Shown: positions 6,783 to 16,282, counted from the first letter of the stretch. The stretch is DNA of 64,000 bases from G963662905 sp965230045 (GCA_965230045.1 OZ245940.1:868001-932000); one strand, 5' to 3'. Numbers and translations are program-made. The notes: generated by a model not told the origin, from the sequence alone.

Positions 6783-7538
6783 TCAGGCGAGGCCCTCTTT
6801 TTTGATCCATTCGTAACCTTTGTCTTCCAGCTCCAGCGCAAGTTCTTTGCCGCCGGATTTCACGATGCGCCCATCAAAAAGCACATGCACATAATCGGGT
6901 ACGATATATTCGAGCAAACGCTGATAATGCGTAATGACAATGGTTGCATTTTCTTTGGAGCGGAGGCTGTTCACACCGTTGGCTACAATGCGCAGTGCAT
7001 CGATATCCAGGCCGGAATCAGTTTCGTCGAGTATGGCGAGTTTTGGCTCCAGCATGGCCATCTGGAAGATTTCATTGCGTTTCTTCTCACCGCCGGAAAA
7101 GCCTTCGTTTACGGAACGGTTGGTAAGTTTGCTGTGGATTTCGACAAGTTTTTTCTTTTCGTTCATCAACTGCAAAAATTCGCCGGCATTAAGGGCTTCC
7201 AGTCCGTGATATTTGCGGTGTTCGTTTATGGCAGTACGCATAAAATTGGTAATGCTCACGCCGGGGATTTCCACCGGATACTGAAAACCAAGAAAAATTC
7301 CTTCACGGGCACGGATTTCAGGTTCCATTTCCAGCAGGTCTTTGCCCTGATAAATGACTTCACCACCCGTAACATCAAAAGTGTCGCGGCCTGCAATAAC
7401 GCTGGCCAGCGTGCTTTTCCCTGTTCCGTTGGGGCCCATAATGGCGTGTACTTCCCCTTTGTTTACATTGAGGTTTACTCCGCGCAGGATTTCTTTATTG
7501 TCGATCGACGCATGTAGGTTTTTTATCTGTAATAACAT
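6783..7538 (-). CDS. sufC: SufC, SUF ATPase
   Basis: SufC is the ABC-type ATPase of the SUF scaffold; it is cytosolic and has no transport partner. The 251 residues contain a Walker A (GPNGTGKST), a Q-loop (FLGFQYPVEIPG), the signature FSGGEKKR and a Walker B running into LDETDSGLD, all at normal spacing. It lies 21 bases after sufB and 17 before sufD, in the usual B-C-D order. Confidence 0.97.
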   Translation of the reverse strand: MLLQIKNLHASIDNKEILRGVNLNVNKGEVHAIMGPNGTGKSTLASVIAGRDTFDVTGGEVIYQGKDLLEMEPEIRAREGIFLGFQYPVEIPGVSITNFMRTAINEHRKYHGLEALNAGEFLQLMNEKKKLVEIHSKLTNRSVNEGFSGGEKKRNEIFQMAMLEPKLAILDETDSGLDIDALRIVANGVNSLRSKENATIVITHYQRLLEYIVPDYVHVLFDGRIVKSGGKELALELEDKGYEWIKKEGLA

Positions 7539-7559
7539 TTTGCTATGATTTTTTTTAGT

Positions 7560-9005
7560 TTAACCAACACTTCCTTCAAGGCTGATGGCCAGTAATTTTT
7601 GTGCTTCAACAGCAAATTCCATCGGGAGCTTGTTGAGCACTTCGCGGGCGTAGCCGTTTACGATAAGGCCAATGGCACTTTCGGTGTCAATGCCACGCTG
7701 CAAGCAATAGAAAAGCTGGTCGTCAGATATTTTTGATGTTGTGGCTTCGTGCTCCACAATACTGGATTGATTTTCTGTTTGGATGTAGGGAAAAGTATGT
7801 GCCCCGCATTTATCGCCCAGTAAAAGGCTGTCGCATTGCGAGAAATTCCGTGCATTTTCGGCACGCTTGGTCGCTTTTACCAATCCACGGTAGCTGTTGT
7901 TGCTGTGGCCGGCAGAGATGCCTTTACTGATGATGGTGCTTTTGGTGTTTTTGCCAATGTGGATCATCTTGGAGCCGGTGTCGGCCTGCTGATAGTTATT
8001 GGTAACGGCAACAGAATAAAATTCGCCAACGGAATTGTCGCCAATCAGCACACAACTGGGATATTTCCAGGTAACGGCACTTCCGGTTTCTACCTGTGTC
8101 CACGATATTTTTGAGTTGCTGCCTTTGCAAATGCCGCGTTTGGTCACAAAATTATAAATTCCGCCTTTGCCGTTTTTATCACCGGGATACCAGTTCTGTA
8201 CGGTGGAGTATTTTACTTCGGCATCTTTCATGGCCACAATTTCCACAATAGCTGCATGCAATTGATTTTCATCGCGTTGTGGCGCTGTACAGCCTTCCAT
8301 ATAGCTTACGTAGCTGCCTTCGTCGGCCACAATCAAAGTGCGTTCAAACTGTCCTGTTCCGGCTGCGTTGATGCGAAAATAAGTGCTGAGCTCAACGGGG
8401 CAGCGAACGCCTTTCGGGATGTAGCAGAATGAGCCATCGCTGAAAACAGCAGAATTGAGCGCCGCAAAATAATTATCTTTGGGTGGAACAACGGTGGCCA
8501 TATATTTCTTGACCAGTTCGGGATGCTTTTGAACCGCTTCGCTAAAAGCCATAAAAATAATCCCGTGCTTTTCGAGTGTTTTCGAGAAAGTGGTTTTCAC
8601 CGAAACAGAATCCATCACGGCATCAACCGCAACACCGGTCAGCCTTTTTTGCTCTTCTAAGCTGATGCCCAGTTTATCGAATGTTTTGAGCAGTTCGGGA
8701 TCCACTTCGTCCAGGCTTTCGGGGCCTTCTTTTTTCTTTGGGGCAGAATAATAGATAATATCCTGATAATCAACTTTTGGGTATTTTAGGTGTGCCCAGT
8801 CGGGTTCTTCCATCTCCTGCCAGGTTTTGAAAGCGTCCAAACGATATTGCAACATCCAGTCGGGTTCGTTTTTTCGCTTACTGATCTCGCGGATGATGTC
8901 TTCATTCAGCCCTTTGGGCAGCTGGTCGGATTCTATATCGGTAACAAAGCCGTATTTATAGTCGCTTTGGGTTACTTCATGAATTATTTTGTCCTTTTCT
9001 TCCAT
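7560..9005 (-). CDS. sufB: SufB, SUF scaffold subunit, first gene of the operon
   Basis: SufB is the cluster-building subunit of the SUF complex. The 481-residue protein has the family landmarks GVRCPVELSTYFRINA, EGCTAPQRDENQLHAA, HSNNSYRGLVK and the C-terminal GIDTESAIGLIVNGY. Its ATG at 9005 is preceded by a leader of about 110 bases and a TAATTTTG box. It heads the order sufB-C-D-S-E, as is common in Bacteroidota, and I see no regulator gene next to it. Confidence 0.97.
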   Translation of the reverse strand: MEEKDKIIHEVTQSDYKYGFVTDIESDQLPKGLNEDIIREISKRKNEPDWMLQYRLDAFKTWQEMEEPDWAHLKYPKVDYQDIIYYSAPKKKEGPESLDEVDPELLKTFDKLGISLEEQKRLTGVAVDAVMDSVSVKTTFSKTLEKHGIIFMAFSEAVQKHPELVKKYMATVVPPKDNYFAALNSAVFSDGSFCYIPKGVRCPVELSTYFRINAAGTGQFERTLIVADEGSYVSYMEGCTAPQRDENQLHAAIVEIVAMKDAEVKYSTVQNWYPGDKNGKGGIYNFVTKRGICKGSNSKISWTQVETGSAVTWKYPSCVLIGDNSVGEFYSVAVTNNYQQADTGSKMIHIGKNTKSTIISKGISAGHSNNSYRGLVKATKRAENARNFSQCDSLLLGDKCGAHTFPYIQTENQSSIVEHEATTSKISDDQLFYCLQRGIDTESAIGLIVNGYAREVLNKLPMEFAVEAQKLLAISLEGSVG

Positions 9006-9114
9006 AGTATTTCTAATGCAATTTACTTCAGGTGCAACCTGATAAAGCTCAACACCGCCTGTGTTTCTTTGTTCATATCAAAGCGATGCCTTTATATAAT
9101 ATAAGAACAGGGAG

Positions 9115-9122
9115 CAAAATTA
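9115..9122 (-). promoter_or_regulatory. TAnnTTTG promoter box of the SUF operon
   Basis: On the minus strand this reads TAATTTTG, 110 bases before the sufB ATG. No clear -33 TTTG is visible at the standard distance, so the call rests on the -7 box and its position. Confidence 0.5.
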
Positions 9123-9172
9123 CATTTTTTGCCAGAAAGATTGATTTATTATGAATAAATGTTGGTGTGATA

Positions 9173-10768
9173 TTAATCTATAAAGAAAAGCAGCTCAAAA
9201 CTTCCCCAGAAATGATATTTGCCCCCGGTGATTTCAGGGCTCAAAATACTTTGAAAGGCCCGGAACCCCAGCCATTTGTAATAAAAAGTCCCACCAACCT
9301 GAATTTTGAAATTTATATCTTCAATCTCGCTTGGCTTTAGGGTGTACACGCTGCTTTTATTGAACATGCCGCCTTGAAGTGTTGCGTCAAAAACATTCAG
9401 GCTGCCTTGCAGATCGGCATAGAGGTTCCAGTTGATTTGCCCAACCGGAGCGCGCAGAAGCCTTGCGTTACCGGTTTGAAATTTATTTCCGGCAGGAGTA
9501 AAATGCAGTGATGCGCCAAAACGTGCCTTATCGTATAGTGTTCCGATTTGTGCGCCCAGCGCGGTATTGGCTGAGAACTTCCCTTTTTGGAACCACTGTT
9601 TTTCAAACCAGAGGTCATAGTTCAGAACCACATCATTTTGAATCTGATATTCCCACCCGAGAGGTTCGTCATTGGTGGGAACAACATTATGCACCAGGCT
9701 TTGCACAAATTCCGCTTCGGATGCCGGGCCGATAACACCTGCATTGATTTCTGCATCAAGGTATTGCCTGCGTTTGAGGTCGTAGCTGCTGCGTGACCAC
9801 GAAAGGTACAAAACGCCCGAATAGGGCCGGTCACCATATAAAATCCCCCCGGTTTTTGTGGTGGAAGGCGTATAGATGTTTTGCACAATGCCAAGGCCGT
9901 ATGTGTGCGTGGCATATCTTCCATAAGGGATAAACAGCCCGGCACCCAGCCAGTTGGCAAAGGCCGGATTGTACAAGCGGATCTGGCTGCCATTGGTGAA
10001 ATAGCGGTCGGTATTGCTGAAAATATCGTTCTCGAACACCAGTTTCAAAACAATAGACGGATTAAGCCTTGAAATATCATAAAGCGGTATTTCCGGAAGG
10101 GGACGCTCGCGCAAAGCTCTTTTTAAACTTACAGGATCGGGTATGCCGGAGATTTGTGGGAGCAGATTAAGATAAAACAGGCTGTCTTTTGGGCGCTGGA
10201 GCTTTTCTTCTTCAATGGATGCAATTTCTTTTTCAAGGATTTCTTCGCTGAAGCCATTGCTTTTTTGTACAGGTTCTTGCTCCGGCACTTGCTTTACCGG
10301 CGATAGAGCCATGCTGTTTTCTTCAAAAGTATTTTGCGAAAGGATTTGCGGAGGATGAAAACCATCGAATATAATACTGCCGCTGCTGTTTTTTAACAGT
10401 CTTTGGTCGAATGTGATTTCCTCGCCGCCCAGCTTAAACCTGATGTAGCGTGTGTCGCTGCTCAAAACCGGAATTTGCTGTTTGGCACACCAGGCCTTTT
10501 TTTGAAAAAATGCAGCGCCTAAGGAATCGCTGAAACGGAACCAGCTTTCTTGTCCGTATTTGCTGATGTACTGTTGCCGGAAGGTGCTGTCGGGATAGAC
10601 AAATACAAGGGTGGCATGCTTCACCACTGTGCCGGGCTCTTCTTTTTGTGCCACAAGCGCCGTACTTTCCTTTGTTTGTGGCTGCTCCTTTTTGTCGGTT
10701 TTCATGTCCGAACAGGAAGCCAACCAAATGCCGGAAGCAAGGATTGCTATTTGTATTTGCCTTTTCAA
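9173..10768 (-). CDS. Outer-membrane LpxR-like protein with a lipoprotein N-terminal extension
   Basis: The C-terminal half (from about residue 245) matches the LpxR/DUF2219 outer-membrane barrel, whose founding member removes the 3'-acyloxyacyl group of lipid A: LVFENDIFSNTDRYFTNGSQ resembles the catalytic region with its Asn-Asp pair, and the remainder is an alternating beta-strand pattern ending FELLFFID. The N-terminus is a lipoprotein signal with lipobox LASC (Cys near 19), followed by about 220 residues without a recognised fold. That extension is not usual for LpxR. It is the last gene of the operon with prfB and arsC (25-base gap to arsC). The barrel is fairly sure; enzymatic activity is inferred. 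Confidence 0.75.
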   Translation of the reverse strand: MKRQIQIAILASGIWLASCSDMKTDKKEQPQTKESTALVAQKEEPGTVVKHATLVFVYPDSTFRQQYISKYGQESWFRFSDSLGAAFFQKKAWCAKQQIPVLSSDTRYIRFKLGGEEITFDQRLLKNSSGSIIFDGFHPPQILSQNTFEENSMALSPVKQVPEQEPVQKSNGFSEEILEKEIASIEEEKLQRPKDSLFYLNLLPQISGIPDPVSLKRALRERPLPEIPLYDISRLNPSIVLKLVFENDIFSNTDRYFTNGSQIRLYNPAFANWLGAGLFIPYGRYATHTYGLGIVQNIYTPSTTKTGGILYGDRPYSGVLYLSWSRSSYDLKRRQYLDAEINAGVIGPASEAEFVQSLVHNVVPTNDEPLGWEYQIQNDVVLNYDLWFEKQWFQKGKFSANTALGAQIGTLYDKARFGASLHFTPAGNKFQTGNARLLRAPVGQINWNLYADLQGSLNVFDATLQGGMFNKSSVYTLKPSEIEDINFKIQVGGTFYYKWLGFRAFQSILSPEITGGKYHFWGSFELLFFID

Positions 10769-10793
10769 TGGGGGATTTTCAGCGATATAATAT

Positions 10794-11138
10794 TTAAATT
10801 ATGGCTTCTGCGTTTTCCGGAGGATCTGCTACTACAGCTTTATCTCCCTTTTCAACAATAGGTCGGCGGATGATGCGCGGATTGTCGATCATCTTTTGGA
10901 TGATATCATCTTCGCTCAGGTCTTTGCCTTTGATTTCTTTTTTAAAGATATCTTCCTGTGTGCGCAAAAGCTCAGAAGCTTGCATGTTCAGTTTTTCCAA
11001 AATATCGCGCAAAGCGGCTTCGTCAAAAGCTTGGTCTTTTAGGTATAGAATTACTTCATGTTCCAGGCCCTTATCCTGAATATACTGCAATCCGGCACGG
11101 GATTTACGGCAGCGGGGGTTGTGATAAACTTTGATCAT
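10794..11138 (-). CDS. ArsC/Spx-family thioredoxin-fold protein
   Basis: This 114-residue protein belongs to the arsenate reductase (ArsC)/YfgD family. The N-terminal motif is NPRCRKSRAGL, with the redox cysteine near residue 9, and the C-terminal part has PRIIRRPIVEKGDKAVV, which holds the conserved arginines. True plasmid ArsC enzymes have CGTSR at the active site; CRKSR is typical of chromosomal relatives whose substrate is often unknown. It sits 11 bases after prfB with no other arsenic genes nearby, so arsenate resistance should not be assumed. Confidence 0.88.
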   Translation of the reverse strand: MIKVYHNPRCRKSRAGLQYIQDKGLEHEVILYLKDQAFDEAALRDILEKLNMQASELLRTQEDIFKKEIKGKDLSEDDIIQKMIDNPRIIRRPIVEKGDKAVVADPPENAEAII

Positions 11139-11149
11139 GATATTGAGAT

Positions 11150-12239
11150 TTACTGTTTACTGAATTCCATAAGATAAGCCTTTAGAAAATCATTGATATC
11201 GCCGTCGAGCACAGCCTGCACGTTTCCGGTTTCGTGCTGTGTGCGCAGGTCTTTTACGAGGCGATAGGGCTGCATCACATAATTCCGGATTTGCGAGCCC
11301 CATTCGATTTTCTTTTTCTGTCCTTCGATTTCGGCTTGTGCTTCTTTTTGCTTGCGCAGTTCAATTTCGTAGAGCTGCGATTTCAGCATCTGCATGGCTT
11401 TTTCCTTGTTCTGGCCTTGCGAACGCGTTTCCTGGCATTCCACGATCAAGCCCGAAGGGGCATGTTTCAGGCGGACGGCTGTTTCCACCTTGTTTACGTT
11501 TTGCCCTCCCGGGCCGCCGGAGCGGAATGTGTCCCAGGAAATATCGGCCGGGTTGATTTCAATTTCGATATTGTCGTCCACTACGGGATACACATAAACG
11601 GAAGCAAAAGAAGTATGGCGCCGCGATTGCGAATCGAAAGGGGAAATGCGTACCAAACGGTGCACGCCGTTTTCGCCTTTCAGATAACCAAAAGCAAAAT
11701 CGCCCTGAAATTCCAGTGCAACAGATTTGATTCCGGCAACTTCGCCTTCACGGATGTCGAGTTCCTTGATTTTATAATTGTTCCGCTCGCCCCAGCGCAT
11801 ATACATACGCATCAGCATGATGGCCCAGTCGTTGCTTTCTGTGCCACCGGCTCCTGCATTTATTTCAAGAATGGCGCCCAGCTTGTCTTCTTCATTGCTG
11901 AGCATATTCATGAATTCCAGGTCTTTAATTTTTTGAAGGCTCTTTTCATGCTGTGCGTCCAACTCTTCCTCGCTGGCTTCGCCCATTTGGTGAAATTCGA
12001 GCATAATGCCCAGCTCTTCAAGGCTTTCTTCTACTTTTTTGTATAAATCGGTCCAGTGCTTTTTGTCCTTGATTTTCTTCATGACTTTTTCGGCACTTTT
12101 GGGGTCGTCCCAAAAAGCGGGCTGCTGGCTGCTGAGCTCTTCTTCTTCGATTTCTTTTAGTTTTTTATCGATGTCAAAGATACCTCCTTAGAGCCAACAA
12201 TCTGTCTTTTAGCTCATTATATTGTTCTGTGGTAATCAT
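11150..12239 (-). CDS. prfB: Peptide chain release factor 2, expressed by programmed +1 frameshift
   Basis: RF2 recognises UGA and UAA stop codons. The zero frame starts at the ATG at 12239 (MITTEQYNELKDRLLALRRYL) and hits an in-frame TGA at 12174-12176. The site reads AGGAGG TAT CTT TGA C, the classic autoregulatory arrangement of a Shine-Dalgarno-like stimulator, CTT slippery codon and TGA followed by C. A +1 shift gives DIDKKLKEIEEEELSS and leads into the long frame that ends at 11150. The peptide-release GGQ motif is visible in SGGPGGQNVNK. The start lies 18 bases after recX. A standard gene finder would call only the part from 12082. Confidence 0.96.
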
Positions 12240-12257
12240 AATCTAGTTTATTTCTTT

Positions 12258-12743
12258 TTATTCGTTTTCAGCTGAAATGATTTCATCGGAAAGTTTCATA
12301 ATCAGATCCTGCTCATAACCTTTGGATGCAGCATAACGGATCAGCTTCCCTTTTTTTTCATAATAACTCAGATCATTTTTCAGGCTATTTGCTTTTTTAC
12401 TCAAAAGCGCGCGCAAAGTTGCGATATATTCCTGATAATCCAATGTGCCAAGCGATTCGTCGATCAGATTTTGGTCAATTTGTTTTTGTATCAAGCCCTG
12501 CCGGATCATCAAACGGCCCCATTTATTGGAACGGTGTTTGCCGCTTACGTAACTACGGGCATAACGTTCGTCGTCAATAAAATGTTCGTATTGCATTTCT
12601 TTAACGACCTCCTCGCTTTGCTTTGGATCAGCGCCCCATTCGTACATCTTGCGTTTCAGTTCGGACGTAGCCCTGTCCTGGTAGGCGCAATACCGCATAG
12701 CTTTGACGCGTAATTGTTCTGTAGTGAATTTTTTTGCTCGCAT
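12258..12743 (-). CDS. recX: RecX regulatory protein
   Basis: RecX binds RecA filaments and limits recombination. The 161-residue protein has the three-helix repeats of the family: RATSELKRKMYEWG, then VVKEMQYEHFIDDERYARSYV, with the diagnostic DDERYA, then NKWGRLMIRQGL. recA is not next to it; instead it lies eight bases after the sirtuin gene and 18 before prfB, in one leftward operon. Confidence 0.92.
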   Translation of the reverse strand: MRAKKFTTEQLRVKAMRYCAYQDRATSELKRKMYEWGADPKQSEEVVKEMQYEHFIDDERYARSYVSGKHRSNKWGRLMIRQGLIQKQIDQNLIDESLGTLDYQEYIATLRALLSKKANSLKNDLSYYEKKGKLIRYAASKGYEQDLIMKLSDEIISAENE

Positions 12744-12751
12744 ACGATAAA

Positions 12752-13438
12752 TCAGGCCAATAATTCACCAACCAGCTCCGGGACATTTTCACATGCGGTT
12801 CCTCGTAATATCTCCAGGTTGCTATAGCTGGATGCCGGTGTGGCTTTTGGATCCACCAAATATTTTTTGCAGTCCTGTGGAACGAAATTTATCAGTCCGG
12901 CAGCCGGATACACAAAAAGTGATGTGCCAATGATGATAAAGATATCAGCTGAAGCTGCAATGCGGACGGCATTTTCAAATTGGGGCACAGGTTCGCCAAA
13001 CCATACGATATGCGGACGGAGCTGAGAACCTTTCTCGCATTTGTCGCCAATTTTCAGTTCCCATTGATCCATCTCATAAATTAGCGACGGATCTACAGTG
13101 CTTCTGGCTTTTTTTAACTCGCCGTGCAGGTGCAGCACATTTTTTGAACCTGCCCGTTCGTGCAGGTCATCCACATTTTGGGTTACTATGGCTACATCGT
13201 ACTTTTCTTCGAGGCGCACCAAAGCTTTATGGGCTACATTTGGGCCTACTTCAAAAAGCTGTTTGCGGCGGATGTTGTAAAAACGCATCACTATCTCCGG
13301 ATTATTTGCCCAGGCTATGGGGCTGGCCACTTCTTCGATGCGGTGGTTTTCCCATAGCCCATCGCTGTCGCGAAAAGTTTTTATCCCGCTTTCTGCGCTC
13401 ATTCCTGCACCAGTGAGAATAACTATTTTTTGTTTCAT
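12752..13438 (-). CDS. cobB: Sir2-family NAD-dependent protein deacylase
   Basis: This sirtuin removes acyl groups from lysines using NAD. I chose the ATG at 13438 (MKQKIVILTGAGMS), because the upstream frame adds an 18-residue extension unlike the family. The product is 228 residues. GAGMSAESGI binds NAD, TQNVDDLHERAG is typical, and LHLHGE carries the catalytic histidine. FYNIRRKQL supplies the Tyr-x-x-Arg pattern linked to succinyl/malonyl-lysine activity. The four zinc cysteines are absent: only KCEKGSQLRP remains. It heads the five-gene operon with recX, prfB, arsC and the LpxR-like gene. Confidence 0.92.
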   Translation of the reverse strand: MKQKIVILTGAGMSAESGIKTFRDSDGLWENHRIEEVASPIAWANNPEIVMRFYNIRRKQLFEVGPNVAHKALVRLEEKYDVAIVTQNVDDLHERAGSKNVLHLHGELKKARSTVDPSLIYEMDQWELKIGDKCEKGSQLRPHIVWFGEPVPQFENAVRIAASADIFIIIGTSLFVYPAAGLINFVPQDCKKYLVDPKATPASSYSNLEILRGTACENVPELVGELLA

Positions 13439-13491
13439 GCCTATTTTAATAAAAAAACATAATTTAAAACCGATTGGCTTGATACTGAACA

Positions 13492-13499
13492 CAAAAATA
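13492..13499 (-). promoter_or_regulatory. Promoter box of the sirtuin-recX-prfB operon
   Basis: The minus strand reads TATTTTTG, a full match to TAnnTTTG, 54 bases before the chosen ATG. It is back to back with a plus-strand box at 13503-13510. Confidence 0.6.
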
Positions 13500-13502
13500 T
13501 AG

Positions 13503-13510
13503 TATTTTCG
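13503..13510 (+). promoter_or_regulatory. Promoter box of the BNR-repeat protein gene
   Basis: TATTTTCG matches TAnnTTTG at seven of eight positions, 40 bases before the ATG at 13550. It is divergent from the sirtuin operon box. Confidence 0.4.
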
Positions 13511-13549
13511 TAAACTTAATCAACCCTCAAAATCTAAAAACCATATCTT

Positions 13550-16267
13550 ATGAAAAGATTGCTGAGCATTTCAACAAGTTTAATACTTATTGCAGGTGTT
13601 TCTTTTTGGTTCTACCAGAGCAACAACACACAAAACAATAAAGCCGGTGAACGACAGGCTTATGAGCAGTTTTTGCTGGACAGTTATAAAGATCTCCCTC
13701 AACTAAACGAAGAGGAGGAAAGCAAGGAAAAACGTCCGGATATGCCCGAGATGGCAGGGATCAGGGATTATTTCCTTACGATGGATCCGGCTACAAAGCA
13801 GGTGCCTGTAGAGCGTTTGCCCGAAGCACGAAAGCTGACCGATGCAGCCCACACCAGAACTTTTGATCCCATGCCGGAATGGGAATATGCTGAAGCAAAT
13901 TCGGGCGGCAGGACACGCACCGTAATGTGGGATCCCAACGATGACAATCATACAAAAGTTTGGTCAGGATCCGTAACCGGTGGGCTTTGGTACAACGATG
14001 ACATCACTTTTGAAGATTCACAATGGACTCCCGTGGAAGATATGTGGGCCAGCCTATCCATATCGGTAATTACCTATGATCCCAATAATACGCAGGTTTT
14101 TTATGTAGGAACCGGAGAAGCCGAAACGGCACGTACCATCTACCGCGAATCTTCCGGTGTTGGCGTGGGTATTTATAAATCAATGGATGGCGGTGAAAAC
14201 TGGGAACTGCTTGCTTCAACGGAGCGCTTCAAATACATAACCGATATCGCTGTGCGCAATGAAGACGGACAAAGTGTAATTTACGCTTCGGCAGCCAGTG
14301 GTTTTTATAAAGGTCAAACCCATGAAAGCAATACCAACGGCCTTTGGCGCTCCGAAGATGGTGGCGAAAGCTGGGAACAGGTATTGCCGCTTATCCCGGG
14401 CGATGAAATTCCTTATGCTGTTTCTGATATTGAAATTGGTGCCGATAATAAACTATACGTAGGTTCGGCAGCAACCGTTGACCATAAAGGCGGTGCGGTA
14501 ATATTTACTTCTACCGAAGGAACCGAAGGAAGCTGGACTGTTTTCAGCGATTACCAGCAGTTGATTCTTGCGCAAAGCTTCTATAAATATCCCGAGCGTG
14601 TTGTCCTTGCATCCGCTCCCAGCGACCCGGGCCGTGTTTATGCTGCAATTTCCGTGGGCTATGAAGATACAGATGGCTTTATCAAATATCAAAGCCAGTA
14701 TATCCTGCGTTCGGACAATAAAGGGGAAACCTGGGAAGAAATTAACCTGCCGCCCGCCGGACAAAGGAATTGGGCTTATTTATCGTGGCATGCCATGATT
14801 TTAAAAGTGCATCCCGAAGATGCAAATCATATTTATGCCGGAGGCCTGGATCTTCATATGTCGCCTAATGGCGGTACTTCATGGAACCTGATCAGCGATT
14901 GGGCTTTGATGTATTATGGCGGTGGCGATGAATATGTTCATGGCGACCAGCACGACATCGCCTTTAACCCGGCCAATACCGACCAGGCAATCTTTGCTAC
15001 TGATGGCGGTGTTTTCCTTACTTATGAAGCCTCCTCTGTTAGCCCCGCTTTTATTGAATCAAGTACCGGTTTTAATACGCTTCAGTTTTATACCTGTGCA
15101 TTACATCCCGAAGATCTTGTATTCCTTGGTGGCTTGCAGGATAATGGTACATTCCGTTACGATGGCGAGCCTATGAACATGCTGGAATCTGAAACAACCG
15201 GTGGCGACGGCGCTTACTGCTTCTTCGATCAGGATGAACCCAACAACTGGATTACTACCGTTTATTATACCACAGTTGCCGGTTGGGAAGGGATTAACCT
15301 GATGTCCTATAACCAATGGAGCCGCGGGACATTTGTTAACCCAATGGCTTACGACAGCAAACAAAACGCACTTTATGGAAATTCCTGCCGGTTTAATGGC
15401 GAACTGAACGATCAGATATACCGCATAAACGGTTTGCCGCGTGATCAGGGAATATCGGCCATGTACCTGAATACCGGAACGACTGTACCTTTCACCAGCC
15501 TGATGCTTTCTCCAAACCATGACGACGAAAGTGTATTGTTTATTGGCTCACAATCCGGACGCCTGTTCCGTATTGATAATGCCCATAATGATAATTATGA
15601 ATGGACCGAAATCACCGGTGATGATTTTCCTGTGGCCACGATCAGCTCTGTTGCCGTTGCCTATGGCGATGACGATAATCTGCTGGTAACTTTCAGTAAT
15701 TATGGTGTGGCTTCGGTTTGGCAGACTTTTGATGGCGGCGAAAGCTGGGAAAATGTTGAAGGCAACCTGCCGGATATTCCTGTTCGCTGGGCGTTGTATC
15801 ATCCCGAAGGATCTTCACAAGCGATGATCGCTACCGAAACCGGTGTTTGGATCAGCAAAAACCTCGATCAGGAAAATCCAACATGGGCTCCCGGTGGTAT
15901 CAATTATCCGAATGTGCGCACCGATATGCTGCAAATGAGGGAAAGTGATAATGTTGTGCTTGCAGCAACTCATGGCCGTGGCCTGATGTACACAAGCTGG
16001 GATTTTGACCACAATGTTGGTGTTGCCGATCTTGAGAATCCGGAATTAATGATTTCGCCGAATCCGGCAACCAATATCATTCGCCTGAGTGGGGAAAAAT
16101 CTTTAAAAGAATTCCGCATCTATGATTTAAGTGGAAAAAAACTCCTCGGATCCAAGGCGCAGCAAAAGCAAGAAATCAATATCGAAAACCTGAATGCAGG
16201 AAGCTATATTGTTGAAATAGTATATGAAGACGGAAGCCGTGCAAAGCAGAAACTCATTAAAAAGTAA
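13550..16267 (+). CDS. Secreted Asp-box (BNR/sortilin-like) beta-propeller protein with T9SS tail
   Basis: This 905-residue exported protein has a signal peptide (MKRLLSISTSLILIAGVSFWF). Asp-box motifs of the S-x-D-x-G-x-x-W type recur: KSMDGGENW (about 210), RSEDGGESW (267), RSDNKGETW (387) and TFDGGESW (726). The spacing suggests one or two beta-propellers as in sortilin/VPS10 and xyloglucanase-type proteins. The C-terminus from about 830 (MISPNPATNIIRL ... YDLSGKKLL ... AGSYIVEIVYEDG) is a type A T9SS sorting domain, so the protein should reach the cell surface or medium. I see no glycosidase signature good enough to name a substrate. It is a single gene with its own terminator. Confidence 0.85.
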   Translation: MKRLLSISTSLILIAGVSFWFYQSNNTQNNKAGERQAYEQFLLDSYKDLPQLNEEEESKEKRPDMPEMAGIRDYFLTMDPATKQVPVERLPEARKLTDAAHTRTFDPMPEWEYAEANSGGRTRTVMWDPNDDNHTKVWSGSVTGGLWYNDDITFEDSQWTPVEDMWASLSISVITYDPNNTQVFYVGTGEAETARTIYRESSGVGVGIYKSMDGGENWELLASTERFKYITDIAVRNEDGQSVIYASAASGFYKGQTHESNTNGLWRSEDGGESWEQVLPLIPGDEIPYAVSDIEIGADNKLYVGSAATVDHKGGAVIFTSTEGTEGSWTVFSDYQQLILAQSFYKYPERVVLASAPSDPGRVYAAISVGYEDTDGFIKYQSQYILRSDNKGETWEEINLPPAGQRNWAYLSWHAMILKVHPEDANHIYAGGLDLHMSPNGGTSWNLISDWALMYYGGGDEYVHGDQHDIAFNPANTDQAIFATDGGVFLTYEASSVSPAFIESSTGFNTLQFYTCALHPEDLVFLGGLQDNGTFRYDGEPMNMLESETTGGDGAYCFFDQDEPNNWITTVYYTTVAGWEGINLMSYNQWSRGTFVNPMAYDSKQNALYGNSCRFNGELNDQIYRINGLPRDQGISAMYLNTGTTVPFTSLMLSPNHDDESVLFIGSQSGRLFRIDNAHNDNYEWTEITGDDFPVATISSVAVAYGDDDNLLVTFSNYGVASVWQTFDGGESWENVEGNLPDIPVRWALYHPEGSSQAMIATETGVWISKNLDQENPTWAPGGINYPNVRTDMLQMRESDNVVLAATHGRGLMYTSWDFDHNVGVADLENPELMISPNPATNIIRLSGEKSLKEFRIYDLSGKKLLGSKAQQKQEINIENLNAGSYIVEIVYEDGSRAKQKLIKK

Positions 16268-16282
16268 CAACAACATCAAATA

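Noticed and set aside
5995..6816. 273-codon plus-strand frame opposite sufD
   Set aside because: It is antisense to a conserved operon gene with no recognisable domain.
10794..11138. Arsenic resistance locus
   Set aside because: The ArsC-like gene lacks the CGTSR site and has no arsB, arsR or acr3 neighbours; its operon context is prfB and an outer-membrane protein.
11234..12046. 270-codon plus-strand frame opposite prfB
   Set aside because: It lies entirely antisense to prfB, has phenylalanine-rich random composition, and no promoter or ribosome binding site.
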